Positions 1 to 8,599 of a DNA stretch of 16,011 nucleotides are shown here, one piece after another. A model generated the notes under the pieces. That model did no database searches and was not told where the DNA came from. It worked only from the letters and a program-made list of their open reading frames with translations. Made by a program: the position numbers and the translations under genes. Source of the DNA: an uncultured Thermomicrobiales bacterium. Its GTDB lineage: Bacteria; Chloroflexota; Chloroflexia; Thermomicrobiales; UBA6265. Positions within the stretch are counted from its first letter, which is position 1; each line of letters opens with the position of its first letter. Location: contig CADCWH010000205.1 in NCBI GenBank assembly GCA_902806395.1, positions 1 through 16,011 of the forward strand, in the 5' to 3' direction.

Positions 1-1
1 A

Positions 2-64
2 CGAGACCTGGCGCGGGTGAGGACGCGGACCAACCATCACGCCGTCCGCTGGGACGTGATTTGA
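2..64 (+). CDS. Possible C-terminal tail of an unidentified protein (5' truncated by window edge)
   Basis: The second forward frame is open from the window edge to a TGA at 62-64 and encodes 20 residues ending in NHHAVRWDVI. Seventeen of the 20 codons end in G or C, which is the bias of real genes here. The other two forward frames either stop early or have AT-rich third positions. The fragment is too short to assign a family. The reading rests only on codon bias, so it could be chance. Confidence 0.35.
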   Translation, partial: RDLARVRTRTNHHAVRWDVI

Positions 65-442
65 TCCTCTAAACAGCGATGCGGACGGACCCCGACGCCT
101 GAGAGCACTACCGGGCAGAGGTCGTCATTTGGGATGCGATAGTCGGAGATGCGCTGGAGCGCGAAGGGCCGTACGTCTCCGGGCAGGAGAGGGGGGACGA
201 CCTCGGTGCTGCGGTTCCGAGAATCACCCGATGAGAAACCTGATTCGGGCGACCGATCGGTGACCATCGACCCGGCAGACGGTCAACACATTGGCAGGGG
301 CGTCGCTCGCTGCGACTTCTCGCCTAACGAAGGTTCGACTGGATAGGACACGCCGGCACACAAGAGGGGCGCAGCGAGCAGTGCCCCTGCCGTGGTTGGC
401 GCGAGTTCGGCCAATGCTTGTGCATCATCATGACATCGGCGC
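65..442. other. Gene-free stretch
   Basis: No reading frame here shows the GC3 bias of neighbouring genes, and base composition is visibly less GC-rich. The stretch holds the imperfect inverted repeat at 293-391 and leads into the hairpin at 443-478. I see no convincing promoter or RNA gene. Confidence 0.5.
293..391. repeat. Imperfect 22-nt inverted repeat (19/22) with 55-nt spacer
   Basis: Positions 293-314 and the reverse complement of 370-391 share GGCAGGGGC, then three consecutive mismatches (GTC against ACT), then GCTCGCTGCG. The arms enclose 55 bp with no ORF. It could be a long imperfect hairpin, the ends of a very small decayed element, or an RNA structure. I see no target-site duplication beside the arms. 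Confidence 0.5.
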
Positions 443-478
443 GACGAGGGCGTTCCCGACATCGGGAACGCCCTCGTC
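443..478. terminator. Hairpin terminator candidate downstream of the PRC-barrel gene
   Basis: Perfect 17-bp arms GACGAGGGCGTTCCCGA (443-459) and their complement (462-478) are separated by only two bases, so the real loop would be about 6-8 nt. The hairpin lies 24 nt past the stop of the minus-strand gene at 503. No U tract follows on either strand, so it is a GC-rich terminator or an mRNA-end stabiliser. Confidence 0.65.
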
Positions 479-502
479 ATGTCCGTGAGGGTGGCGCCTC
501 GC

Positions 503-1273
503 TCATGGCGTGCGCTTCGTGCTCTCGCGGGCTTCTTCTGCCACGGCGTCCTCGTTCATCGTCGGTTCGACGATCACTTCTTCGCGCTGGACGGTCTCGG
601 TGACCGACTGGTCGCGCTCGACGGCTTCCTTGGTGATCGCCACGTCCTCGTTGCGCTCGATCTCCCGACGGAGGTCGAGGTGCTCGCCGGAGATGGGGAT
701 CTCGATGGTCTGTTCCTGGAAGGGAGCGGCGGTGCCGGTCTGGTCTCCCGCATCGAAGGGAACGCTCGGGGCATCGGGGGTCGGGGCATGCTGCCGCTCG
801 GCAACCGTGTTGCGGACTACGGTGACATCGGTGCCAATGGTGACGATGTCGTCAGCGGCGATGACCGTGTTCGACTCGAAGTGACCGGCGCTGACCGTGA
901 CGCCCGTCAGCTTGTAGCTGTGCTCGTCGAACTCGACGGCGTGGATCGAACCGAGGGAGCGTCCGTCCTCGGTGACGACCTTCTCGCCGTGGAGGCGGCT
1001 CAGGTCGATCAGTTCGGCGTAGCGGGCCGTGGTCCGCTCGCCCCGCACCATCGCTTCATTGGCCAGGGTCAGGACATCCGGGCTGAACGACTGGATGTCG
1101 GTCGTGTCGATCAGGGGGTTCGATTCGGGCTTGAGGAAGCCGCCGGAGGCGTGGTAGCCGAAGCCGACGACCTTGCGCTCGGCGGGGTCGAGGAAGGCGC
1201 GTTCGAGTGTGCCCAGTTGGTGGGCGTCGGCCACGCTGATGACCCTGATGCCCTTGATGTCGTGGTCGTTCAT
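503..1273 (-). CDS. PRC-barrel and DUF2382 (YsnF/AvaK-type) domain protein
   Basis: A 256-residue cytoplasmic protein. Residues about 5-78 and 87-153 look like two PRC-barrel folds; the second contains EKVVTEDGRSLGSIHAVEF. After a Pro/Ala-rich linker, residues about 186-238 match the DUF2382 pattern found in general stress proteins (EIPISGEHLDL, then EDVAITKEAVERD and VQREEVIVEP). The ATG at 1273 is chosen because a GGGAGAG ribosome binding site lies about 8 nt upstream and the fold begins there; the open frame upstream is Arg/Cys-rich and not protein-like. The N-terminal MNDHDIKGIRVISVADAHQLGT opens a PRC barrel. The gene stands alone between hairpins at 443-478 and 1463-1501. The family is linked to stress or surface adaptation, but no enzymatic activity is known and the exact role is unknown. 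Confidence 0.85.
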   Translation of the reverse strand: MNDHDIKGIRVISVADAHQLGTLERAFLDPAERKVVGFGYHASGGFLKPESNPLIDTTDIQSFSPDVLTLANEAMVRGERTTARYAELIDLSRLHGEKVVTEDGRSLGSIHAVEFDEHSYKLTGVTVSAGHFESNTVIAADDIVTIGTDVTVVRNTVAERQHAPTPDAPSVPFDAGDQTGTAAPFQEQTIEIPISGEHLDLRREIERNEDVAITKEAVERDQSVTETVQREEVIVEPTMNEDAVAEEARESTKRTP

Positions 1274-1462
1274 CGGCCGCGTCTCTCCCGTCGCCGCACA
1301 CGCCTGCCGGGACCGTGTCGCCCATGCCGTGTCGCGTTCAGGATAGCCGCGCGCAACCATCATGCCGCGACGGTGAGCGCGACACCGGAGACAGTGTGCC
1401 CGGCTCCACCGGACGTTCCCGGGACCACCTCCCACACCGTGACGATTCGTCAGCTCCAACGG

Positions 1463-1501
1463 GGACGGGGGGCATGACCCGACGAGTCATGCCCCCCGTC
1501 C
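1463..1501. terminator. Perfect 16-bp hairpin, terminator candidate for the phosphatase/nucleotidase gene
   Basis: Arms GGACGGGGGGCATGAC (1463-1478) and the exact complement (1486-1501) enclose a 7-nt loop, CCGACGA. It lies 54 nt beyond the stop of the minus-strand gene ending at 1556 and well upstream of the PRC-barrel start. No U tract follows on either strand. The location and stem strength support termination or 3'-end stabilisation. Confidence 0.7.
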
Positions 1502-1555
1502 ACCCCATGGATCGGACCGCCTTGGACGTGGACCGGCGCGGGCGACCGATGTCGG

Positions 1556-4500
1556 TCAGGACCCGGCGACGACCGGGCAGCCCTCCCCCTCGCAGGTGAT
1601 CCGGCCACCGATGACCGGGTCCAGGGTTCCCTGAGCCTCGACGTAGGCGGCGACCACGTCGGCCATCACTTCGCGGGTGGTGGCGCCGGCCGAGATATCC
1701 GGGTAGCCGTCACCGCCCGCCGCCATGAAGTCGTTCGTGGCCAGGGTGTAGGTGGCCGACTCGCTGAGGTCGACCGCCTCGGTGCCGCACGTGCCGTCCT
1801 CCGACTGGATGACGACGTCCCGGACCCGGCTGCCGGGTTCGGCGGTGATGTCGTAGGTGAAGCAGAGGCCGGAAACCTGGCCAAACGACCCAGCCGCCTC
1901 CGGCATCGCGGAGACGCTGTGCTCGAGGAACGCCAGCAGCTCGACGCCGCTGATCTCGGCGGTGGTGACGACATTGCCGAACGGCAGGACGCCGAGGACC
2001 GTGCCGCGGGTGATGGCGTTGGCCGGGGCGTCTGCCGCGCAGAAGTCGTCCGGGCTGTCGGATGCGGGGCAGGTCAGGTCGGCACGCAGTCCGCCGGAGT
2101 TGGTGATGGCGAAGTCGGCGTCCTCGTAGGTCGCCAGCATCGCGTCGGTGACGACGTTGCCGACCAGGCTCTCGCAGGTCCGGCCGTTCTCGGTGCTGCA
2201 TGCGTCGGCACGGGGGATGGCCACTCCGGCGGTCCCGATCGTGGCGCCGAGGATCGGCTGCAGCTCGGCGTTGAGTTCATCGAGCCGGGCCTGGATCGCC
2301 TCGTCGGCGGCGACACCGATCCCCCAGGGAACGTGCTGGTCGGCCGTCTTGTAGACGACTTCGTCGGTCGCGGCGTCGATCACGATCCGGATGCGGGTGA
2401 ACTCGGCACCCTTGCTGCGGTTCTCGGTCAGCAGGACGCCATTGGGCCGGATCTCGGCCAGCGAGACATCGGTGTGGTCGCCGATCACGACGTCGACACC
2501 CTCGACCGCGTCGGCCAGGTCGATCACCGGACCGGTCGGGTCGCCGGACGCATCTTCTCCGGTGGCTCCGAGGTGGCCGAAGGCGATGACGGCCGAGACA
2601 CCGTCGGCTCGCAGTTCGGCGGCCCGCTCGTTGACCAGCGGCAGCGGGTCCGAGACGGTAAAGGGACCGAGAGCCCCAGGGCGGGTCAGGTTCGGGATGT
2701 CGGCGTTGCTGAACCCGATCAGGCCGACGCGGACGCCGTCCAACTCGATGACCAGCGAGGTGTCATCGCCCGCCGTCGCGCCCGAGTCATCGAGGACGTT
2801 GACGGAGAGGTAGGGGAACTCGGCCAGTGGGGCGATGGTGTCGCGTTGGTAGTCGGCACTCACATCGAAGTTATGGTTGCCGAGGGCGTCGGCGGTGAAG
2901 CCGAGGGCGTTCATCATCTCGATCGTCGGGGTGTCGCCGAAGTAGGCTGAGATCGGCGGGGTGGCCCCGATCGAGTCACCTCCGGCCAGGGTGATCGTCA
3001 TCCCCGGCGCGTCCGCCCGGTAGGCCTCGAACCATGGTGCCAGGAACGCGGCGCCGCCGACCGGGAAGCTGGGATTATCGGCTCCGTCCTCGTCCAGATC
3101 ATCGGCAGACGCGAACAGCGGCACGATCTGGCCGTGGAAGTCGCTGACGTTGAGGATGGTCAGCTCGCGCAGGCTCGACCCCCCGTCGAGGATGTCGTAC
3201 CGGATCTGGCCACGGGCCTGGAGCGGACCGGGGATGCCGAGCAGGAACGCGATCGTGGGGGCGATATCGACCGGCCGCATGTCCGCGACCGGCGCGGCAC
3301 CGGCGGCGATCCCTGGCCCGCCGGCCAGGAAGGTGGCGTGCATGTTGACGTTGCTCTCCAAGTCGACGGTGTCAGGCAGGAAGCCGTGCTGACCAAAGAA
3401 CTCAGACGGGGCAATGGCCTCACCCGCCACCGCGGCGTCGAACTGGTACGGTGGGTTGAGGACGACCACGATGTCGCCGCTGCGGGTCGGGTGGAGGGAG
3501 TCGCTGCCCTGGACGTCGCGCAGCTCGTCCTTGAGCAGCACGTCGGCGATGACCGGGACATCGGGGTTCGCCGGGTCGGTCAGCGCCTCGAAGGCCGCCA
3601 CGATCTCGGCGGTGACGGCCTCGACCTCTTCCTCCGGAATCACGCCGGTCGGGTCGCGATCGATGACATTCAAGTAGATCTGGGCCGTGCCTCCGGCCCA
3701 GCAGGCCTTCGCGGCCGGGCCGGTCGGGACCGCCTCGGGATCGGGAGTGGCGTCGTCGGGCACGATCGGCACGGGGATGCGGCAGTTGCCGGTCTGCTCC
3801 TGCTCGACCACGCCGGCCTGCTGGAGCACGAGTCCGGCGTTGACGGCGTAGTAGGCGGGGGCGAAGCCGTGGTCTGAGACGGCAAACGTCGTCTCGTCGC
3901 CGTCGGTCAGGTCCTGGGCCAGGGCCAGGGTTTCGTCGGCCAGGACGTAGGAGGACCGGATCGCATCCTCGCGGGCTCCCAGCATGCCGTCGGGAGTGCC
4001 GTCGCCCTCGATGTCGTCGTAGTAGGGGTTGGGCGCGCCGTTGACCGACTCGGTTGCCAGGCCGAGGAACTGGTGACTGAACTCATCGGTGACCGGGGTG
4101 CCGAGGAGGAGCAGGTCGGGCTGGACGCCGAGGTCCTCGATGATGTGGCGCAGGTAGGCGTGGTGGGCATCGGCCCAGAGGAGACCCTGCTCGACGTAGG
4201 TCGCCTCATCGACGATCCTGGCCTCGAGGGGGGCGAAGTCCGCCGCGGTGGAGGTCGGGAAATCGCGGGCCAGCGTCTCGGCGAAGTCCTCGCACGCGGC
4301 GTCGGCGCAGCCTTCGTAGCTCGCGTTGGCCCGGGCGATCGACGTGTAGTAGAGGCGGAACTGGGACAGGTCAGTGGCGATGTCGATCGCCTTCACGTAG
4401 AACCCGGCCGTCTGGCCCTCGCGCTCGCCCGTCAGGGTGACCTTGATGTCGGCCCATTCCCCGGCCGCGAGATCGGCGACGGCCGCCGCGCCATCCTTGA

Positions 4501-5401
4501 GCGCGGCGGCTGGAGAGGCGGCTGCCGGGGTGGCACCGGCGACGGTGCCGGTCTCACCTGGGACGACGGTCACGCGGTCGTAGTTCTCTTGGCCGTCGTC
4601 GGTGCTGTCATAGATGTAGAGGAGGAAAGTGCGGTCGACGTTGTCCGTCTCCGGGAATGCGGTGCTGGTCAGGGTCAGCGCCTGCTCCATCGCCGGGCTG
4701 AAGGACTCTGGCACGCCGGACCACCCCTCGGCCGGTGCCAGGTCGACCCGTTGATTGGTGACGCCGAAGCGGTCGGCCTGCTCGTTGGGGATGTCGTAGT
4801 TGGCGAGGACGCCCCGGTCGGAGAGGAAGGACCGGAAGTCCACGACCGGGCCCTGGAGGGCCGGGTCCAGGCCACGCGCCCCGACCCACTCCAGGGCGAC
4901 CACGGTCTTGCCGGCCCGCTCAGCGGCTTGGGCGATGTGGTCGGCCTGGAGGATGGCCGGTTCGTAGGCCGAGGATGAGCTGCCAAAGTCGGCCTCGCCG
5001 GTCCGGTGGAAGGTGTTGTTGGTGCTGCCGTGCTCGCCGGGGTAGGTGCCGGTGGCGATGGTGTGCCAGCCGACGCCGGTGTTGGGCGGGAAGGCCTGGA
5101 CCATCCCGTTCTCGCCGGAGACACCCGCCTCGGCCAGTTCGGTCAGGGTGGGGAGGACGCCCTCGGCGCCGTAGCGTTCGACTAGGTCCGGCCGCATGCC
5201 GTCGGCGGAGAACAGGATCACCCGTTCGGCGCCTCCCCCCGCGACCGGGGTAGCGCCGGACGTGGCGGCCGGGCTGGCACCGGGGGTGGCCTGGAGGAGG
5301 GACGCGGCGCCTCCAGGGCCGGCCAGGACGAGGACCGCGATCAGGGAGACCAGGGCCGGTGGGATCGCGAGGGTCGTGGCGGCGCGGTGACGCTGTCTCA
5401 T
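1556..5401 (-). CDS. Secreted alkaline-phosphatase-superfamily / 5'-nucleotidase fusion protein
   Basis: A 1281-residue exported bifunctional hydrolase. Residues 1-34 are a signal peptide (MRQRHRA, then a long Ala/Leu/Val core), followed by an Ala/Pro/Ser/Thr linker to about 57. Residues 58-735 form a type I phosphodiesterase/alkaline-phosphatase-like domain. Likely metal sites are D67 (FSADGMRPD), T108 in the nucleophile region ([15 protein letters not shown]), D439/H443 (TDEFSH), D510/H511 (SDHGF) and H672 (QHGF). Residues 745-1010 are a metallophosphatase (SDFHGQ 753-758, GGDS 807-810, GNHNFD 841-846, FGHLG 941-945, GDH 974-976). Residues 1055-1250 are the 5'-nucleotidase substrate domain ([21 protein letters not shown]). 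All key residues look intact in both halves. The ATG at 5401 has AAGGAG 9 nt upstream. The gene probably stands alone and scavenges phosphate from extracellular nucleotides or phosphodiesters. Family-level assignment is firm; substrates are inferred. Confidence 0.93.
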   Translation of the reverse strand: MRQRHRAATTLAIPPALVSLIAVLVLAGPGGAASLLQATPGASPAATSGATPVAGGGAERVILFSADGMRPDLVERYGAEGVLPTLTELAEAGVSGENGMVQAFPPNTGVGWHTIATGTYPGEHGSTNNTFHRTGEADFGSSSSAYEPAILQADHIAQAAERAGKTVVALEWVGARGLDPALQGPVVDFRSFLSDRGVLANYDIPNEQADRFGVTNQRVDLAPAEGWSGVPESFSPAMEQALTLTSTAFPETDNVDRTFLLYIYDSTDDGQENYDRVTVVPGETGTVAGATPAAASPAAALKDGAAAVADLAAGEWADIKVTLTGEREGQTAGFYVKAIDIATDLSQFRLYYTSIARANASYEGCADAACEDFAETLARDFPTSTAADFAPLEARIVDEATYVEQGLLWADAHHAYLRHIIEDLGVQPDLLLLGTPVTDEFSHQFLGLATESVNGAPNPYYDDIEGDGTPDGMLGAREDAIRSSYVLADETLALAQDLTDGDETTFAVSDHGFAPAYYAVNAGLVLQQAGVVEQEQTGNCRIPVPIVPDDATPDPEAVPTGPAAKACWAGGTAQIYLNVIDRDPTGVIPEEEVEAVTAEIVAAFEALTDPANPDVPVIADVLLKDELRDVQGSDSLHPTRSGDIVVVLNPPYQFDAAVAGEAIAPSEFFGQHGFLPDTVDLESNVNMHATFLAGGPGIAAGAAPVADMRPVDIAPTIAFLLGIPGPLQARGQIRYDILDGGSSLRELTILNVSDFHGQIVPLFASADDLDEDGADNPSFPVGGAAFLAPWFEAYRADAPGMTITLAGGDSIGATPPISAYFGDTPTIEMMNALGFTADALGNHNFDVSADYQRDTIAPLAEFPYLSVNVLDDSGATAGDDTSLVIELDGVRVGLIGFSNADIPNLTRPGALGPFTVSDPLPLVNERAAELRADGVSAVIAFGHLGATGEDASGDPTGPVIDLADAVEGVDVVIGDHTDVSLAEIRPNGVLLTENRSKGAEFTRIRIVIDAATDEVVYKTADQHVPWGIGVAADEAIQARLDELNAELQPILGATIGTAGVAIPRADACSTENGRTCESLVGNVVTDAMLATYEDADFAITNSGGLRADLTCPASDSPDDFCAADAPANAITRGTVLGVLPFGNVVTTAEISGVELLAFLEHSVSAMPEAAGSFGQVSGLCFTYDITAEPGSRVRDVVIQSEDGTCGTEAVDLSESATYTLATNDFMAAGGDGYPDISAGATTREVMADVVAAYVEAQGTLDPVIGGRITCEGEGCPVVAGS

Positions 5402-5465
5402 CGCCCAGTGCTCCTTGTGAGGTCGCGAGGATGCCGAGACGCGCGGCCACCGCGCGGACGGCACC

Positions 5466-5471
5466 ATCATA
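5466..5471 (-). promoter_or_regulatory. Possible -10 element TATGAT upstream of the phosphatase/nucleotidase gene
   Basis: On the minus strand the sequence TTCGGTATGATGGTGCC lies 65 nt before the start at 5401, between that gene and the membrane-protein gene. No good TTGACA-like -35 sits at the usual spacing; TTAAGT is 20 nt upstream. The support is only the hexamer and its position. Confidence 0.3.
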
Positions 5472-5557
5472 CCGAACCCCGGGATGGGCGGACTTAACGC
5501 GATGGTAAGGAGACGGGACCGGGGGCGATGCCGTCGCTCGTGCCCCGCGCCACGTCG

Positions 5558-6706
5558 TTACGTCGCCCTACCACGACGGCGGTGTGATCCCAGGAGGGCC
5601 ACTCCAGCCAGGGTGAAGGCGGCGACGGCCCACCAGCCGAGGTGTGGCCACTCCCCGAGGACGTAGCGGGCATCCCACCAGCGGAGACGGTTGGCCAACT
5701 GGGGGGCAAACGCCAGGGTCGTCGCGACCAGGCCCGCGAGCGCGAGGACCGCGGCGGCGGCCCGGGGGACGGGGATGGCGAGGGCGGCCCCGACCAACAG
5801 CAGGACGGTGAAGCCGAGGGCCAGGCGCGACACCTGGGCGGCGTTGTCGCTGCGGACCAGGCTGGCGAGCCCCTGCACCTCCCGGGTCCGCTCGGCCGCG
5901 AGCAGACCCATCGCCCCACCGGCGACCGCGGGTAGGAGCCGGGCCGGATCAGTCCAGGGCCGCGACCGGCTACGGGCGATGGACCAGGCGACCAGCCGTC
6001 CCTCCGCGTCGCCCGGGGCGACGGATGCCGAGACCGTGCCCGTGGCCGCGTCACGCCGGAGGGTGGTCACCGCCCCGGTGATGGTCAAGAAGGTGTCTGG
6101 TGGCGGCTGCCACTCCCGCGTCTCGCCCGCCGCGATGACCAGATCGCGGCTGACCAGGCTGACGTCGTCGTGGCGACGCAAGGGCGGATCGCCGACGGGG
6201 TCGAACTGGGCGGCCTCCTCAGTCAGGGAATTGTCGGGCTGTGACGGGGCCCTCAGCACGGGGTCGTTCGCGGCGATGGCCGTCTCAGGGTTGGCCGGAC
6301 GAGGTGCCGGGAGTGGAGACGATCGACCCCGGCCACGGCCCACGATCAGTGGTTCCCCTGGGTCGGGGGCGTCGTCCCCGACCGTGCCGTGGAGGGCGCC
6401 GGTCCGGGCCCGGCGGCCCGATGCCGGGAGTAGGTCGACCACCAGCCAGCCGGCCAGCAGCACGACGGCCGCGACGACACCCCAGAAAAGGAGCGGCGGC
6501 ATCTCCAGCCCGGCCGGGTGGGGCAGGCGGTCCCCGACGTGGAGGACGACGTTCCCAGCCGGTAGCGCCGCGAGCGTCGTGGATCCCCGCGTGAGAGAAG
6601 CGGACCCCATCGGTCCGGAATCCAGACGCGTCCCGGCCGATCGATCACTCGGCGATCCGGGCAAGCCCGATCGCCATGCCTCGCGGGAGTCGACCCTCTC
6701 AGCCAT
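5558..6706 (-). CDS. Membrane protein of unknown function, four predicted TM segments
   Basis: A 382-residue protein I do not recognise. Predicted membrane segments lie at about residues 72-93 (LLFWGVVAAVVLLAGWLVV), 295-312, 315-334 and 357-373. Between the first and second is a roughly 200-residue hydrophilic region rich in Pro/Arg/Asp, containing LVIAAGETREWQPPPDTFLTI and then TVSASVAPGDAEGRLVAWSIAR. The arrangement, with a globular domain between one N-terminal and several C-terminal TMs, vaguely recalls E3-like/GIDE membrane proteins, but I see no signature residue and do not claim it. The ATG at 6706 has GGGAGGG 5 nt upstream; later ATGs at 6610 and 6502 have no such site. It lies downstream of the acetyltransferase gene but is separated from it by 131 bp with a perfect palindrome, so it probably has its own promoter. 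Confidence 0.75.
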   Translation of the reverse strand: MAERVDSREAWRSGLPGSPSDRSAGTRLDSGPMGSASLTRGSTTLAALPAGNVVLHVGDRLPHPAGLEMPPLLFWGVVAAVVLLAGWLVVDLLPASGRRARTGALHGTVGDDAPDPGEPLIVGRGRGRSSPLPAPRPANPETAIAANDPVLRAPSQPDNSLTEEAAQFDPVGDPPLRRHDDVSLVSRDLVIAAGETREWQPPPDTFLTITGAVTTLRRDAATGTVSASVAPGDAEGRLVAWSIARSRSRPWTDPARLLPAVAGGAMGLLAAERTREVQGLASLVRSDNAAQVSRLALGFTVLLLVGAALAIPVPRAAAAVLALAGLVATTLAFAPQLANRLRWWDARYVLGEWPHLGWWAVAAFTLAGVALLGSHRRRGRAT

Positions 6707-6734
6707 CGTGGCCCTCCCGGCTGATGAGGAGCGA

Positions 6735-6756
6735 GGGGAGTCGGCGCCGACTCCCC
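6735..6756. terminator. Perfect 22-bp palindrome between acetyltransferase and membrane-protein genes
   Basis: The sequence is GGGGAGTCGGC followed directly by its complement GCCGACTCCCC, centred between 6745 and 6746. As RNA it would form a 9-bp stem with a GCGC loop. It lies 82 nt past the acetyltransferase stop and 29 nt before the membrane-protein start, both on the minus strand. It could be a terminator or the operator of the downstream gene; no U tract follows. Confidence 0.55.
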
Positions 6757-6837
6757 CAGGAGGCGTGGGCGGCTCGCCGCTCGGTGATGTCCCGTAGTAG
6801 GGAAGGACGATCCGCCGCCGCAGTCGGTGACGCCGCG

Positions 6838-7806
6838 TCAGGGCACTGCGTCGGGTCCGGGGCCGGCATGGCCGGCCCCGACCAATGATGCCGTCGCAGG
6901 ACGGGCGTAGGCAAGTTTGCGGAAGGCCGGGACGAATCCGACGCTCTCGTAGAGGCGCTGCGCCGCGGGATTGTCGGCCATGTGGGTCACCTTGAGGAGG
7001 GCCGCGCCCCCGGTCATCATCCGGCGGATGCCCTCGGTCAGCAAGGCCTGGCCGAGGCCGCGCCGCTGGTACGCATCCTCCGTCCGGACGGGCTCGAAGA
7101 GGCCGACGCCGTTGATGGCATCCAGCCAGCAGAGGCAATAGGCGGCCACGTCGTCCTCGGGAGACCGGATGCAGAGGTCCATATCAGGTCGGTAGAGGGA
7201 GGTCTCGCGCAGGAGTTCGGCCACCCGGGCGCCGTTTCGCTTGGCCAGGTGATGGGGTTGCCCGGCAGGCCGGTCCAGGTCGTCTGAGAACCGGAACCCT
7301 TTCGGTAGGGGTCGCGGATCGGGGGGGCGATCTGGCCGCTGGACGGTCTGTACCGAGTCATCGCTCGGGTCCCGGTGGAACCCCGCAGCTTCCAGTCGAT
7401 CACGCAACGTGACGTCGTCTTCCCGGACGATGATCGTCACCATCCGGCCGCCGTCCCCCAGGGCGACCAGGCGAGCGATGGCCTCTGGCAGGACATGGAG
7501 ACGGACGGCGTCGGCAAACGCTGGCCTCCACGCGATGTCCGCCTCGACCTTGCCGGGGCCATCGGCCGTGTCAGAGTGGATGGCCGTCGAGAGGGAGGCG
7601 ACGGCTGTCCCGTCGGGCGCCCGCCAGACGGTCCACTCGCTCGCCGCGAGCGACGGTTCGTCCTTCCACCACCACTGGACATCGCCCGCCTCCCAGATCC
7701 CCGCCATCGGGTCGTCGGCCCGGATGGTGAGGAACAGCTCCGTGGCGACGCCGAGGGCATCGGGGCCGGAGAGAGTCTCAGATGGCCAGGGGGAAGGCGT
7801 GGGCAT
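6838..7806 (-). CDS. GNAT family N-acetyltransferase (probably tandem-GNAT)
   Basis: A 322-residue cytoplasmic enzyme, about twice the length of a single GNAT domain. The C-terminal half (about 165-305) has the acetyl-CoA-binding pattern: FEPVRTEDAYQRRGLGQALL with the pyrophosphate-binding QRRGLG at about 247-252, then the late-fold signature NPAAQRLYESVGFV at 279-292. The N-terminal half (about 15-145) keeps the GNAT outline, including a DDVTLRDRLEAAGFHRDP stretch that mimics the end of a GNAT fold, but lacks a clear CoA loop and is probably degenerate. The ATG at 7806 has GGGAGGT 7 nt upstream, and a TAGAAT-like -10 lies 38 nt upstream. Substrate is unknown. It diverges from the TfoX-like gene. 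Confidence 0.88.
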   Translation of the reverse strand: MPTPSPWPSETLSGPDALGVATELFLTIRADDPMAGIWEAGDVQWWWKDEPSLAASEWTVWRAPDGTAVASLSTAIHSDTADGPGKVEADIAWRPAFADAVRLHVLPEAIARLVALGDGGRMVTIIVREDDVTLRDRLEAAGFHRDPSDDSVQTVQRPDRPPDPRPLPKGFRFSDDLDRPAGQPHHLAKRNGARVAELLRETSLYRPDMDLCIRSPEDDVAAYCLCWLDAINGVGLFEPVRTEDAYQRRGLGQALLTEGIRRMMTGGAALLKVTHMADNPAAQRLYESVGFVPAFRKLAYARPATASLVGAGHAGPGPDAVP

Positions 7807-8109
7807 CGACGGACCTCCCGGACCGAGGTGGGCACAGGGGAGGATTCTAGCGCGGCGGGTCAGGGCCGGCGCGTGTCTGTGAGATCGGTGAAATGGTGCC
7901 CGGGAAACGACGGCCACGTGTGTCGTCACGCGAATCAACACCCCACCGGACGGCCTGAGCCGACGTGGCGACGTGGCTCGGAGAGACGATGTCCTGGGGT
8001 CTAGATATCGCGGCCGGGGACGCGACACCGGGCTCAGTTGGGTATGATCGGGTTGTTGGAACGAAACGGCATCGTCACGGCCGGTGACGCGGCCGGGAGG
8101 GATCTCCAG
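7807..8109. other. Divergent promoter region between acetyltransferase and TfoX-like genes
   Basis: This 303-bp stretch has no credible ORF. It holds possible -10 elements for both directions: TAGAAT on minus at 7844-7849, and TATGAT on plus at 8043-8048, 62 nt before the TfoX-like start. A bulged inverted repeat (GAGCCGACGT at 7957-7966 with ACGTGGCTC at 7971-7979) lies between them and could be an operator. No convincing -35 hexamers are seen. Confidence 0.45.
8043..8048 (+). promoter_or_regulatory. Possible -10 element TATGAT upstream of the TfoX-like gene
   Basis: The sequence GTTGGGTATGATCGGGTT lies 62 nt before the ATG at 8110. It shares GGTATGAT with the element before the phosphatase gene. 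No -35 consensus is visible at 16-18 nt. Confidence 0.3.
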
Positions 8110-8457
8110 ATGCGTGAGACCGAGCACGGGCCGGCGGAAGCCTTCGCGGCGATCGTCGCGGCAGTCCGCAACGAGCCGGGCGTGACGCCGCCTGACCCGA
8201 CCGGGGTGGGGCGGAGGTTCGGTTCGGACGCCCTGAAGGTGCATGACAAGATCTTCGCCATGCACGTTGGGGACCGGCTCGTGGTCAAGTTGCCTCGGCA
8301 ACGGGTCGACGACCTGATCGCCCGGGGGCACGGGGAGCGATTCGTCTCTGGACAGGGCCGGCCGATGAAGGAGTGGTTCTCGGTCGGGCCACCGGCGATG
8401 CCGGACGCGCTCGACCTGGCGCGGGAGGCTCTGGCCTTCGTGTCGTCGCGGCGGTGA
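8110..8457 (+). CDS. TfoX/Sxy-like (YjbR-related) small protein
   Basis: A 115-residue cytoplasmic protein. The core is RRFGSDALKVHDKIFAM (35-51), LVVKLPRQRVDDLI (57-70) and GRPMKEWFSV (83-92). This is the pattern of small actinobacterial and chloroflexal proteins annotated as TfoX/Sxy family, whose fold resembles the TfoX N-terminal/YjbR domain. The full TfoX C-terminal helical domain is absent, so a role in competence should not be assumed. The ATG at 8110 has GGGAGG 9 nt upstream; an in-frame ATG at 8038 overlaps the likely promoter and is less likely. The deoxyribosyltransferase-like gene follows after 142 bp on the same strand. Confidence 0.8.
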   Translation: MRETEHGPAEAFAAIVAAVRNEPGVTPPDPTGVGRRFGSDALKVHDKIFAMHVGDRLVVKLPRQRVDDLIARGHGERFVSGQGRPMKEWFSVGPPAMPDALDLAREALAFVSSRR

Positions 8458-8599
8458 CGGTGAGTCGCGGTCCGACCGGGATGGTGGCCGTCAGGACCAA
8501 CCCGGATGGACACCGTCGGGACCGATCCCGATGCCCATCGCCCCGCGGGGAAGATGATGAGCCGATCCGGCGGCACGGCGACGGGAGATGAGGCGACCG

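Noticed and set aside
319..391. GCCTAAC at about 320 as one end of an integron attC site
   Set aside because: No matching GTTRRRY partner or paired L boxes follow at a suitable distance, and there is no integrase or cassette gene.
283..480. Minus-strand ORF of 65 residues in the left gene-free stretch
   Set aside because: Its third codon positions are not GC-rich, it has no ribosome binding site, and it runs through both the inverted repeat and the terminator hairpin.
479..1477. Long plus-strand ORF (332 residues) opposite the PRC-barrel gene
   Set aside because: It mirrors the minus-strand gene, has a Gly/Asp/Val-rich composition typical of antisense frames in GC-rich DNA, and shows no domain.
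4073..4978. Plus-strand ORF of 301 residues inside the phosphatase/nucleotidase gene
   Set aside because: It is antisense to an intact, motif-rich gene and has the same shadow composition, with no family motif.
6859..6879. GGGGCCGGC/GCCGGCCCC hairpin near the end of the acetyltransferase gene
   Set aside because: It lies inside the coding sequence and encodes a Gly/Ala/His tail; a terminator before the stop codon is unlikely, and 6735-6756 is a better candidate.
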